The notes beneath the pieces are model-generated. The model did no database searches. It had not been told where the DNA came from and was given only the letters and a program-made list of their open reading frames with translations. A DNA stretch of 64,000 bases from contig NZ_JACERN010000031.1 in NCBI RefSeq assembly GCF_013911085.1, positions 1 through 64,000 on the forward strand. The letters run 5' to 3'. Below are positions 8,520 through 17,339 of this stretch, in pieces (within the stretch, counting starts at the first letter, position 1; the number at the start of each line of letters is the position of its first letter). Source of the DNA: Aquitalea aquatica. GTDB lineage: Bacteria > Pseudomonadota > Gammaproteobacteria > Burkholderiales > Chromobacteriaceae. A program made the translations under genes and the position numbers.

Positions 8520-11500
8520 CTATGCTACAAAAAATATAACTTGATTTCGGCCTGCTGTCTTTGCCCGATACATTGCCTGATCGGCATGCTGCATTAGCTG
8601 ATCTTCATTCATTCCATGAACTGGATAAATCGCCCCACCTATACTGCAAGAGATTTGGATATCTTGCTGTTTGATGCTAAAAGGTTGTTTAAGTGCATGG
8701 ACAATTTTCTCAGCAATTCTGCTAGCATCCTCAATGCTACCAGCACCGGGCAGGATGACAATAAATTCGTCCCCACCTAGCCGGGCGATAGTATCGCTTT
8801 CTCTCGTACAAGCCCGCATACGGTTTGCGGCTGCCTGTAAAAGCAGGTCGCCTACTGCATGGCCGTAGGTATCATTAACAGGCTTGAAGTGATCCAGGTC
8901 GATGAATAACAGAGTAAAATGACTCTGATTACGATGAGCCTGTGCAACAACCTGCGACAGTCGTTCGGTGAATAGCGCACGATTGGGTAGGTTGGTCAGC
9001 AAGTCATGGTGAGCCAGATGGTGGATCTGAGCCTCCGCTTCCATCTTGGCAGAAATATCGGTAAATACAGCCAGTCGCCTCAATACCCTGCCGTCCTCAT
9101 CACTAATGGTGTTGATACTCAAAGACAGAGGAATGGCTGTGCCATCTTTGCGCCTTATCCAGTATTCACCTTGCCAGGCCCCCATCGTCAGAATAGTCTG
9201 CCATAAACTATGCATGAAGTCGGTCGAGTGCCGCTCACTACGTAGCATGCTGGTTTCCTGGCCAATTACCTCTATTGCGCTATAACCGGTAATTATTTCG
9301 AAAGCCGGGTTGACTGCTTCGATCAGATTTTTCCTATTGGCAACCACAATTCCTTCGCTACTGTGCAGATAAACAAGGTTAGCCAATTGCTGCTGCCTTG
9401 TGCTGCGCTCATGCTGGATGGCAATACTTAGGAGATTGGCAGCTTGCTGTTGGTGTAGCAAATCTGGTAGTGCCTGCTGCTCTACCTGTTGACGGCAGGA
9501 TACCAGCACACCTTCCAGAGTAGACTCGCCGGCAAGGATAGGTTCGGACCAACACAACTCTAGTCCCATCGAGCCCAGCAGTTCCTGTACTCTGATGCGA
9601 TAGCCGACATCGGCAATGGATTGCCATACCGTCATGCTCCCTTCCAGTCCACTGCCTCCGCGTAGATCGGTTGGTTCTGAAGCATGCAGCCAGTCAAGGG
9701 GGAACAACTGTTTGTGCTCCGCCAGCACGCCCGCCTCGAAACTAAATACCAGAAAAGTTAACTCATTATTTTCGGCTTCAAGACTGGAGATGATATTGCC
9801 TAGCACCTCATGCAGCTTCCCCCCCCTAGCCAGCATTTCCATCACGGCATTACGCCGGGCATTTTCTGCCCGCTGGCGTTTCAGACTATCGATATCGCTG
9901 TGAGTGCCTATTATACGCAAGGGCCTCCCGTCGTCACTGCGACTGACCAGCAGTCCCCGCGCTAGTAACCACTTCCAGCGTCCCTCTGGGGTACGGATAC
10001 GGAATTCGTAACTGTATACAGGGGTCTTGCCTGATAGGTGAAGCTCCAGTGCTAGCTTGCGCGGGGTGCGGTCTCGCGGGTGCTGCAGAGCCTCCCATTC
10101 GGAGGCATGCATCCACTGCGCATCTTTGCCATCGAATCCTAATACCGCCATTTCCTGACGGGACAGATACATTTCTCCAGTTTGTAGATTCCAGTCCCAC
10201 ACGCCATCTCCGGCCCCCTCTAGCGCAAATTTCCAACGCTCTTCACTATCACGCAGGGTAGCTTGGGCCTGCCGGCGCTGGGTAATGTCTTCCACGATGG
10301 TCCAGATATACTTTTCCCCGTTGCGACTTCTCAGTAGTAGGCTGTTCAAGCTGATTGGTACGAGACAGCCATCCTTACGCTGGTATTCTTGCTCGGTGGG
10401 CCCGTAACGGCCACTTTGTCGTAAGGTCGTATATTGCATTTCAAGATCAGCTTGATAACACGCGGGCATCAAGATCTTGTAATTAAGTGTTTTCAGCTCC
10501 TCTGCCGAATATCCACATATGTGCAAGAAGGCATCATTGAAATCGATAAAACGTCCTTGCATATCGGTAAGTACGATACCCAGGGGAGATAGCTGATACA
10601 GACCACTAAGTTTTTCGCTGCTTTCTGATAATTCTGCGACTTTTTCATCCACCTGAGCTTCCACGCGTGCGGTGTAGCCAGTCCCCAGCATGAGAAAAGC
10701 CCCTAGCAAGCCAGTCCCCAGCAGACCAGCTACTAATACCAGCGTGCTTTGCCATTCTCGGTGTTGTTCCACGTAGCTTGTACTCGGCATCGTTTCCAGC
10801 AACAGCTCACGTTGGCCTATCAGTAACCGGTGCTGCCAAGCTACCCGCATTTGCCCTGTGGGAAAATTGTTGTACACCACTTGACGTGTGGCACTATCAG
10901 TCAGGCGTAGTCGTAGCTGAGCTCGGTCGGATTGCGTCAGCAGCTTATCCAAAAATGCATCGGTTCGGATGACAACTAGTACGACGCCTGGGCCGGCATG
11001 TGATGTATCAACTGCTTCCAGCAAGAGAAAACCAAAGTTATGTGGACTCTGTACTAAGTGCAGCGGAGCAGTTGCCACACTTCGCCCGCTCCGGTTAGCT
11101 GTGTTTATTGCTTCCGCCCGATCTGGTGTTGACATGATGTCAAACCCTTTGGCAGCTTCATTCCCTTCTAGCGGTTCGATATAGGTAATCGGATAGTGGA
11201 CAGACTTTGGTACTGACGGGTGGCGCGTGCCCTTGAGATAGCGCGCCGTAGTCGTCACCTGTGGTGCCCATTCGATGCTCTGGATCATTGGAAATCGCTT
11301 CAGGGCCAGCAGTGTGAACTGATGGAATTCTTCCTGGCTCACTCGATCATCCCCTGCAAAGAGCCCGCGAGTCTGGTCCAACAGTGACTCCTGCTCGTCT
11401 AGTCGAGCCTGCATGGTGTCTGCTAGCCGTTGGGACTGCAGTCTTAGCTCTACTAGGGATTCCTTTTCTTCCCAGTGGCTGACAGTGAAGTACAAAATCA

Positions 11501-12137
11501 CCAGTAACGACAAGGCAAGTATCATTGGTAAGGCCACGGTGCCCAACCGTTTGCGCCAAAGGGCTCGTGGCGCACCGACTACCACCATGGTTAATGGCAA
11601 AAAGACCAACAATCCCAAGGTGTCACCAGCCCACCAAATGAGCCAGCTGGTCCAGAAGCCACTACTGGGAATCAGCCCCAACAACTGCAAAGCGCTCACA
11701 GACAGCGTTGCACTTATCAGGCAAATAAAGGGTGACAAGAAATGAAAGCGCAATACATCGCGCAAGTTATCGAAGGTAACTGGATAGCCTACACTGCGCC
11801 GTAAGATGCGACCTCCCAGTATCGCCTGCAATGAAGAGGCAAGTGCGATCAACAGTGCGGCACTATAACCAGGAAGAGTCAGCTGCGCAGTATGACCATA
11901 GGCAATCCATAGATTGAGAAAGAATGAGCCTAAAAAGATTCCAGGAACCGCACCGCTGCAGGCAATGAAAGACACTGTAACAGCTACTCCGGCAGACGGA
12001 AAAATTGCAGATGCATACCCCGGGGGAATAGCTAGCAGCAAACTGAGTTTGCCTAAGATGACATAAGTGATGCTGATCAAGAACGTGGTTTTGCACCCAC
12101 GCTCCATGCGAGTCTGCCAAGTAGTGTTTAATTGCAT
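8520..12137 (-). CDS. MASE1-CHASE-PAS-GGDEF diguanylate cyclase
   Basis: Large membrane-bound sensor, about 1205 residues, making c-di-GMP. Order: MASE1 membrane domain (about eight helices, first 250 residues), a CHASE-type extracellular sensor flanked by helices (about 250-510), two PAS/PAC domains (about 530-790), a GAF-like segment, a third PAS (about 920-1030) and a GGDEF domain. The active site RLGGDEF is at 1121-1125, preceded by RESD five residues earlier, the inhibitory I-site RxxD. So product feedback is expected. No EAL domain is present. I use ATG 12137; the longer frame would need a TTG at 12197. Transcribed alone. Confidence 0.92.
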   Translation of the reverse strand: MQLNTTWQTRMERGCKTTFLISITYVILGKLSLLLAIPPGYASAIFPSAGVAVTVSFIACSGAVPGIFLGSFFLNLWIAYGHTAQLTLPGYSAALLIALASSLQAILGGRILRRSVGYPVTFDNLRDVLRFHFLSPFICLISATLSVSALQLLGLIPSSGFWTSWLIWWAGDTLGLLVFLPLTMVVVGAPRALWRKRLGTVALPMILALSLLVILYFTVSHWEEKESLVELRLQSQRLADTMQARLDEQESLLDQTRGLFAGDDRVSQEEFHQFTLLALKRFPMIQSIEWAPQVTTTARYLKGTRHPSVPKSVHYPITYIEPLEGNEAAKGFDIMSTPDRAEAINTANRSGRSVATAPLHLVQSPHNFGFLLLEAVDTSHAGPGVVLVVIRTDAFLDKLLTQSDRAQLRLRLTDSATRQVVYNNFPTGQMRVAWQHRLLIGQRELLLETMPSTSYVEQHREWQSTLVLVAGLLGTGLLGAFLMLGTGYTARVEAQVDEKVAELSESSEKLSGLYQLSPLGIVLTDMQGRFIDFNDAFLHICGYSAEELKTLNYKILMPACYQADLEMQYTTLRQSGRYGPTEQEYQRKDGCLVPISLNSLLLRSRNGEKYIWTIVEDITQRRQAQATLRDSEERWKFALEGAGDGVWDWNLQTGEMYLSRQEMAVLGFDGKDAQWMHASEWEALQHPRDRTPRKLALELHLSGKTPVYSYEFRIRTPEGRWKWLLARGLLVSRSDDGRPLRIIGTHSDIDSLKRQRAENARRNAVMEMLARGGKLHEVLGNIISSLEAENNELTFLVFSFEAGVLAEHKQLFPLDWLHASEPTDLRGGSGLEGSMTVWQSIADVGYRIRVQELLGSMGLELCWSEPILAGESTLEGVLVSCRQQVEQQALPDLLHQQQAANLLSIAIQHERSTRQQQLANLVYLHSSEGIVVANRKNLIEAVNPAFEIITGYSAIEVIGQETSMLRSERHSTDFMHSLWQTILTMGAWQGEYWIRRKDGTAIPLSLSINTISDEDGRVLRRLAVFTDISAKMEAEAQIHHLAHHDLLTNLPNRALFTERLSQVVAQAHRNQSHFTLLFIDLDHFKPVNDTYGHAVGDLLLQAAANRMRACTRESDTIARLGGDEFIVILPGAGSIEDASRIAEKIVHALKQPFSIKQQDIQISCSIGGAIYPVHGMNEDQLMQHADQAMYRAKTAGRNQVIFFVA

Positions 12138-12291
12138 AGGGTATAAGTTTGCATGTAAGCCCCTAGCATAACAATCAGAGCATAATGTGCCTATCAACTG
12201 TATGGAGTAGAAGTATGAATCTCCCTAGTATTTGCCACTCAGATGAGTGTTGAGTACAACAAACTGGTCGATCAATAAGTCGTACTCAGAT

Positions 12292-12307
12292 GGCGGCTTT
12301 GGCCGAA
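12292..12307 (-). repeat. Dispersed repeat core fragment (reverse), weak
   Basis: GGCGGCTTTGGCCGAA matches only the core of the window-wide repeat. A 9-bp hairpin (AAGACACTC / GAGTGTCTT, 12336-12362) follows without a clear T-run. Nothing else is seen in 12138-12464. Confidence 0.35.
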
Positions 12308-12464
12308 AATTGGTTATTTCTCCATCGCAACAGCAAAGACACTCTCCGGCTGGGAGTGTCTTATGCCGCCAGTTCAGCGCTCCAACAAGGTACTGAGCTT
12401 ATTGGTTATCACAGACTGGGTATTTGCTTCATGTGGAGTCGTCATATTTCACCTGTCGAAGTGA

Positions 12465-13703
12465 TCATGCAGCAACGGTCTGGGTATGCATCCAGCGGCG
12501 GTAACGGCAGTTTTTGAAGGTCGTATCCCATTGCTGTTTTGCCAGCGCGATTGCAGGAGCCACATCAGGCTGGGTGTGTTTGCCCCTCGCAAGACGGCTC
12601 ATCTGATACTTCACCATGGCCATATAGGCAACTGAAGCCAGCACTTTGTTTTTCCACGGAATGGCACGCAGCTGAGCCGTGGCAGTGGTGTCGGAACGCC
12701 AGGTGTGAGGCAAGGATGGATCAATGGCCAGGGCGGTAGCCATGCCAGCGACGGCAATGCCGCTTTGCAATACCTGCTCGACAATTTGATAACGGCGGAT
12801 GCCACCAGTCACCATGATGGGCATGGTTGCGACGCTGGCAATATCACGGGAAAATTCTAGGAAGTAGGCTTCACGCGCCAGGGTACGGCCATCACGGGTC
12901 TGGCCGTGCATGGCCGGTGCTTCATAGCTGCCTCCGGACAACTCGATCAGATCCACCCCCAGCGGGTTCAGCATTGCCACGACCTGTTTGGCATCATCGG
13001 CACTAAAGCCGCCGTGCAGGAAGTCGGCCGAGTTGAGTTTTACCGCAACGGCAAAACTGTTGCCTGTCACCTGACGTACTTCCTTCACGATATCCAGTAG
13101 CAGGCGTGCCCGGTTTACGATGCTGCCGCCCCAACGGTCCACGCGTCGATTGGTGATGGGAGACAAAAACTGGCTAAGCAAATAGCCATGTGCAGCGTGA
13201 ATCTGCACTCCGTTAAAGCCAAATTGCTCTGCCAGTAACGCAGTACGGACAAAACGCGCCTTCACCTCTGCGATATCGGCTTCTGTCATGGCGCGGGGGA
13301 GTTGGAACTGTTTGGAGAAATTGCCCAACTCCATCGCCACGGCTGATGGGGCGATCGCCTCCTGCCCCAGTGCGGCCGGCATTTGCCGACCAGGATGGTT
13401 AATCTGCATCCACACCTGTGCCCCCTGTGCCCGGGCCGCTGCGGACCACTGTTTGAAACGGCTGCCAAACTGTGTGGACTCCAGTACCACCCCACCAGGT
13501 CCGGTCATGGCGCGGTGGTCTACCATGACATTGCCGGTAATTAACAAACCCGCCCCACCTTCTGCCCAACAGCGATACAAACGGATCAGCGCTGCGGATG
13601 GCGCGTGGTCCTTGTCGGCCATGTTTTCTTCCATGGCAGATTTGGCAAGGCGGTTCGGAAGTTGGGTGCCATTAGGCAGGTGCAGGGAAGTAAAGGGGGT
13701 CAT
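12465..13703 (-). CDS. NADH:flavin oxidoreductase, Old Yellow Enzyme family
   Basis: FMN-dependent ene-reductase of 412 residues. The TIM-barrel signature is clear: FNGVQIHAAHGYLLSQFLSP (the HAAHGYL active-site block), then TNRRVDRWGGSIVNRARLL, and a C-terminal phosphate-binding segment IMVTGGIRR. ATG 13703 has AGGAGA nine bases upstream. The family reduces activated C=C bonds of enones and related electrophiles. It faces a DJ-1-like gene and shares with it a pair of matching MerR-type operators (13740-13755 and 13877-13892). Together these suggest an electrophile or redox stress response run by the MerR protein at 14831. Confidence 0.93.
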   Translation of the reverse strand: MTPFTSLHLPNGTQLPNRLAKSAMEENMADKDHAPSAALIRLYRCWAEGGAGLLITGNVMVDHRAMTGPGGVVLESTQFGSRFKQWSAAARAQGAQVWMQINHPGRQMPAALGQEAIAPSAVAMELGNFSKQFQLPRAMTEADIAEVKARFVRTALLAEQFGFNGVQIHAAHGYLLSQFLSPITNRRVDRWGGSIVNRARLLLDIVKEVRQVTGNSFAVAVKLNSADFLHGGFSADDAKQVVAMLNPLGVDLIELSGGSYEAPAMHGQTRDGRTLAREAYFLEFSRDIASVATMPIMVTGGIRRYQIVEQVLQSGIAVAGMATALAIDPSLPHTWRSDTTATAQLRAIPWKNKVLASVAYMAMVKYQMSRLARGKHTQPDVAPAIALAKQQWDTTFKNCRYRRWMHTQTVAA

Positions 13704-13730
13704 CGTGGTCTCCTGAGTAACGATGACTGC

Positions 13731-13761
13731 ACGATAATATTCAAGTTAACTTGAAGGTCAA
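13731..13761 (-). promoter_or_regulatory. MerR-type promoter for the OYE gene
   Basis: Minus-strand -35 TTGACC (13756-13761) and -10 TATCGT (13731-13736) are 19 bp apart. The spacer contains the perfect 16-bp palindrome TTCAAGTTAACTTGAA (13740-13755). An overlong 19-bp spacer with a centred dyad is the standard target of MerR-family activators. Confidence 0.75.
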
Positions 13762-13870
13762 GCCGGTTTGTGAAGATCGCTTCTGTTACGGTGTGGCCAG
13801 CCACGGATCTGGCCCGGGCATGGTGGATTATTCTTGTCACGCGATGGGAGACCGACTTGAAGTCCGGCTA

Positions 13871-13901
13871 TTGACATTAAAGTTGACTTTAAACTTAACA
13901 T
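13871..13901 (+). promoter_or_regulatory. MerR-type promoter for the DJ-1/MerR genes
   Basis: -35 TTGACA (13871-13876), 19-bp spacer, -10 TAACAT (13896-13901). The spacer holds TTAAAGTTGACTTTAA (13877-13892), a near-perfect dyad sharing the AAGTTNACTT core of the divergent operator. It points to one MerR protein acting on both sides, including its own gene. Confidence 0.78.
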
Positions 13902-13991
13902 GGCATCACACCAATGCTGACTGGTCGCTCTGGCGACTATCGAAGCCGGGAAGGTTTGGTGAAATGTTCTATCATCCGAAGGGTATGCCCC

Positions 13992-14783
13992 ATGTCCATC
14001 TTGAAGCAGATCGTCCTTCTTGCCCTCTCATTACTGATGATGAAAACCGCGATTGCCGAAACAAGTCCTGAACTGCCCATCAGTACCGGCAAGATCTTGG
14101 TGGTGATGACCAACCACGACCAATACCCGTCCCGCGGTGACCGTACCGGGCTGTGGCTCACCGAGCTGACCCACGTCTACGATGTGCTGACCGCTGCCGG
14201 CTATACCGTGGATTTCGTCAGCCCGCAAGGTGGCAAGGTGCCACTGGATCAGCGCAGCCTGGGTTGGCTGTATAGGGATGCTGCCGCTCAGGCATACCTG
14301 GATGACCCGGCTTTCATGGAGCGCTTGCAATCCACCCGGGCAGCAGCAGACATCGACCCCGCGGCCTATCGCGCCATCTTCTATACCGGCGGCCATGGCA
14401 CGATGTGGGACTTCCGTGGCAACAAGGCGCTCAAGCACATTGCCGAAGAAATTTACCGCCATGGTGGCATTGTGTCCTCGGTGTGCCATGGTGCCGCAGG
14501 GCTGCTTGATCTGGAAACGGAGGACGGCATACCGCTGATTGTCGGGCATCGTGTGACCGGTTTTTCTAATGTCGAAGAGACACTGGTTGGGATAAAAAGC
14601 CAGGTTCCGTATCTGCTGCAGGATGAGCTGGAAACCAAGGGGGCCCGCTACGAGAAGTCGCTAATTCCATTCGGCAGCTTCGTGGTAACCGATGGCCGTA
14701 TCATTACCGGACAGAACCCCGGCTCCAGCAAGGAAGTGGCGCAGGCATTGCTGACCACATTGCAAAATGGCAAGCAGCCGTAA
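13992..14783 (+). CDS. Exported DJ-1/PfpI-family protein
   Basis: DJ-1/ThiJ/PfpI-fold protein of 263 residues with an N-terminal signal-like helix (MSILKQIVLLALSLLMMK, then TAIAE). ATG 13992 is preceded by GAAGGG at good spacing; the frame is open further upstream but without a ribosome site. The nucleophile elbow SVCHGAAGLL carries the conserved Cys, and YTGGHGTMWDF is the oxyanion region typical of the Hsp31/type 1 glutamine amidotransferase-like subgroup. Members act as glyoxalases or chaperones; which applies here is unknown. Location outside the cytoplasm is unusual for the fold. The stop overlaps an in-frame ATG of the next gene (TAATG), so they are probably co-transcribed. Confidence 0.87.
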   Translation: MSILKQIVLLALSLLMMKTAIAETSPELPISTGKILVVMTNHDQYPSRGDRTGLWLTELTHVYDVLTAAGYTVDFVSPQGGKVPLDQRSLGWLYRDAAAQAYLDDPAFMERLQSTRAAADIDPAAYRAIFYTGGHGTMWDFRGNKALKHIAEEIYRHGGIVSSVCHGAAGLLDLETEDGIPLIVGHRVTGFSNVEETLVGIKSQVPYLLQDELETKGARYEKSLIPFGSFVVTDGRIITGQNPGSSKEVAQALLTTLQNGKQP

Positions 14784-14830
14784 TGCCTTCAGCACCAACA
14801 GCGTCATCTAACAGTCAACTCAGGAAGAGC

Positions 14831-15244
14831 ATGAAAATCGGAGAGCTTGCCAAACGCACTGGCATGGCAGCCTCGGCAATTCGCTTCTATGAATCCCGGG
14901 GTTTGCTCAAGGTGGCCAGCCGGCAAAGCAATGGCTACCGGGATTATCCTGAGGAGGCAGTAACCATACTGACCATCATCAGTGATGCCCAGCAGGCTGG
15001 CTTTTCGCTGGATGAAATCAAGCAGCTGCTGCCGGCGGATGTGAGCTCCTGGCTGCACGACGAGCTGATTACCATCCTGCAGCGCAAGGTAGCGGATATT
15101 GAGATATTGCAAACTCGCTTAGCACAAAACAGGGCGCTTATCCAGCATCTGATCCAGTTGATTGAATCCAAACCGGAAGACATGGACTGCAAGCTGAATG
15201 CCGCTAGGGTGATGGCTTCTCTTGGCTTGAATCAGGAACAATGA
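14831..15244 (+). CDS. MerR-family regulator
   Basis: MerR-type regulator of 137 residues starting MKIGELAKRTG at ATG 14831, three bases after AGGAAG. An earlier in-frame ATG at 14783 overlaps the upstream stop and would add 16 residues before the winged helix. The N-terminal winged helix (AIRFYESRGLL, NGYRDY) is followed by a long dimerisation helix. Near the C-terminus there is only one Cys (DCKL), without the paired Cys of the metal sensors, so it is more likely an organic or redox-signal sensor. It probably binds the two AAGTTNACTT operators at 13740 and 13877. Confidence 0.88.
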   Translation: MKIGELAKRTGMAASAIRFYESRGLLKVASRQSNGYRDYPEEAVTILTIISDAQQAGFSLDEIKQLLPADVSSWLHDELITILQRKVADIEILQTRLAQNRALIQHLIQLIESKPEDMDCKLNAARVMASLGLNQEQ

Positions 15245-15280
15245 CATATCACCACCATTTGACGGTTTGTCGTCCTGGTC

Positions 15281-15342
15281 GGCAGCAGCTCGGCCTAAGC
15301 GGTCAGTGACAATGGCCTGTAATAATGACCAGTTTACTCAGC
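15281..15342 (+). repeat. Dispersed intergenic repeat (forward)
   Basis: GGCAGCAGCTCGGCCTAAGC then GGTCAGTGACAATGGC and GACCAGTTTACTCAG, a diverged copy of the 4961 and 49156 repeats. It fills the gap between convergent genes. Confidence 0.6.
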
Positions 15343-15393
15343 GCTGCGGACCCCCTCCCTTGGATCTATGACCTAGAAACTCACTCTGCACGG

Positions 15394-15999
15394 CTAATGC
15401 AGAGCCTGGATATAAGCCGCCAGTGCCTGAATTTCCTTGTCATCCAGTGTTTTGACAATCGCCTGCATCTCTACCGCGGAAGGTCGTTGCGTACTGGCAA
15501 ATACATGCAATTGTTTTTCCACATAAGCCGCATGCTGACCAGCCAGTCGCGGTCCGACTTCACTTCCCTCGCCATTGGGGCCGTGGCAGGCCATGCAGGG
15601 CGGTGTGCCCTTGGCTTCATTGCCGTTACGGAATAGTTGCGCTCCCTGTGTGGCAAGCCCTGGCTCCACTGCAGCGGTATTCGGCAGCGGTTTCTGGCTG
15701 GAGAAATACTCCGCGATGTCGGCAATGGTCTTGTCATCCAGCGTCGCGGCTATTCCCCACATATAGTCATGGGCAGATTCATCACTGCGGCTATGGTTCT
15801 TGAGTGCCTGCAGCTGCTTGACGATATAGCCTGCCTGCTGCCCGGCCAGGCGCGGGAACAGGGGCGAGCTGCTATTGCCATCTGCGGTATGGCAATTGGC
15901 ACACCACTGCCGCGCCAGATCTTCTGCACTACCTGCCGCGATGACTTGCAGGGGAAGCAGGGAAATCATCCCGAACAGCGCAATTTTAGTGATTTTCAT
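15394..15999 (-). CDS. Cytochrome c4-type diheme protein
   Basis: Periplasmic c-type cytochrome with two heme sites: CANCH at residues 33-37 and CMACH near 133. Each sits in a domain with the repeated RLAGQ and YIVKQL/YVEKQL segments that mark the cytochrome c4 family; later Met residues are candidate axial ligands. A signal peptide ends near AAG at 21-23. I choose ATG 15999 because AGGAG lies eight bases upstream; the ATG six bases earlier is too close to it. It follows the 16011 gene by 11 bp, so the two form an operon. Confidence 0.9.
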   Translation of the reverse strand: MKITKIALFGMISLLPLQVIAAGSAEDLARQWCANCHTADGNSSSPLFPRLAGQQAGYIVKQLQALKNHSRSDESAHDYMWGIAATLDDKTIADIAEYFSSQKPLPNTAAVEPGLATQGAQLFRNGNEAKGTPPCMACHGPNGEGSEVGPRLAGQHAAYVEKQLHVFASTQRPSAVEMQAIVKTLDDKEIQALAAYIQALH

Positions 16000-16010
16000 G
16001 GCCATCGCTC

Positions 16011-17339
16011 CTAGAAAGCTATCCACGTATAAAGATAGGTCGTGCTATTGTCCCGCGCATTACGCCCATTGCCATCGTAGTTGAGACTAGCTCCCTGGTA
16101 TTTGGTGTAGCCGGTATATTGCAAGCCAACGCGCCAGTTGGGCTTGATCATGTAGTTCAATTCCAGGATATAACCGGTGGTGTCCGGACTGCCGGTATTG
16201 CTCCAGGCCGTCCAGTCTGTCGTACCATGCTCGCCAAAATAACCGATGCTCAGCCCGTAGGTGTGCTGATACCAATAGCTTGCCTTGGCGCGAAAACTAT
16301 TCAGTTTGCTATTGGCGGTTGCCCGGTCATTGCCGATATGCGAGGCATCCCAGTCGGTACTCTCATGGATATAAGAGAGCTGGGTGGTGAAAATATGCGG
16401 ATCAGACAAATACTGGTACTGCATGTCAATGCCACGGTCGTGGTAATGGTCGAGCGGTGAATTGGTATCAGTGCCATCCGCATGGACTTTGGCATCCATA
16501 CCGAACACACCGACCGCAAGGGAGTGCATGCCCCAGTCCCGGTTATAGGCAAAGCGCAAGTACGGATTATTGCCACTCAGACGGTTGCTCAGGTCTACGC
16601 CATGGCTGAGGAAGGAGAACGGGCCATCTGCCACGCGATAGCTGCCTATTTCGGCATACCAGTTCTTGTTGAGAAAAGCATAGGCACTGAGCCCGGCTAC
16701 TTGCTGGGCCAGCCCGCCTTCAATCAGGGTTGCCTGTGGCCCGATCCCCCATACGCTAGCCAGCCGCGATGACTGGTAGGGATAGCCGAATGCCGGAGTG
16801 GAGTTCCATACATCCTGCACCGTCGGATTGTTATTCAGTGTCAGGCCGTAGATCAAATCCAGGTCGGCCTTGGCAAGATGCCAGCTCAGCCGCCAATCAT
16901 TGTTGTCGACCGTGGTTTTGCCATTGAAGGCCGTGCTGCCATCGGCTTGGGTTGTGCTGTTGAGATTGTTGTAAGTCCATTGGGAAAACATGCCTGCGTG
17001 GTCACCAAGCTTGCCCGCGATGAACAGGCTGCCGCCCTCCAGCTGCAATTGATTATTGCGCGGGTAGCTGCTGTCATTGCCCTGCGTATTGGACACCTTG
17101 CTGACAGAAGCCACTGCCATCGCGGCAACGGGAAACAGCTGTGTGGTACCTAGCGTATAGCCGGATAATTTGAACAGCCGACCGTAAGGCGTCAGTTCGG
17201 GGAAGCTGACATGACAGGCGACACACGCTTCGCCTGTTTGCCGTGCATAGCTGGGCAAGGCAAAAGCCTGCTGTTGGAAGATCAACATCAACAAGGGATA
17301 CAAAACAGACAAGTAGGCGAGGCGGTAGAGTTTTTTCAT
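16011..17339 (-). CDS. Outer-membrane beta-barrel with N-terminal c-type heme site
   Basis: 442-residue exported protein: signal peptide (about 1-28), one heme motif CVACH near residue 38 followed by FPELTPYGRLFKLSGY, then a long region of alternating aromatic and polar strands with Gly/Asn-rich turns, ending in TYLYTWIAF. The C-terminal Phe and strand pattern indicate an outer-membrane barrel. I recognise this as a betaproteobacterial family annotated only as cytochrome C. It resembles in concept the heme-in-porin conduits of extracellular electron transfer, but is not MtrB/PioB. It is first in an operon with the cytochrome c4, which suggests electron passage across the outer membrane (inference). 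Confidence 0.75.
   Translation of the reverse strand: MKKLYRLAYLSVLYPLLMLIFQQQAFALPSYARQTGEACVACHVSFPELTPYGRLFKLSGYTLGTTQLFPVAAMAVASVSKVSNTQGNDSSYPRNNQLQLEGGSLFIAGKLGDHAGMFSQWTYNNLNSTTQADGSTAFNGKTTVDNNDWRLSWHLAKADLDLIYGLTLNNNPTVQDVWNSTPAFGYPYQSSRLASVWGIGPQATLIEGGLAQQVAGLSAYAFLNKNWYAEIGSYRVADGPFSFLSHGVDLSNRLSGNNPYLRFAYNRDWGMHSLAVGVFGMDAKVHADGTDTNSPLDHYHDRGIDMQYQYLSDPHIFTTQLSYIHESTDWDASHIGNDRATANSKLNSFRAKASYWYQHTYGLSIGYFGEHGTTDWTAWSNTGSPDTTGYILELNYMIKPNWRVGLQYTGYTKYQGASLNYDGNGRNARDNSTTYLYTWIAF

Noticed and set aside
12336-12362. 9-bp hairpin considered as a terminator
   Set aside because: No proper T-run on either strand and no gene ends next to it in the right direction.
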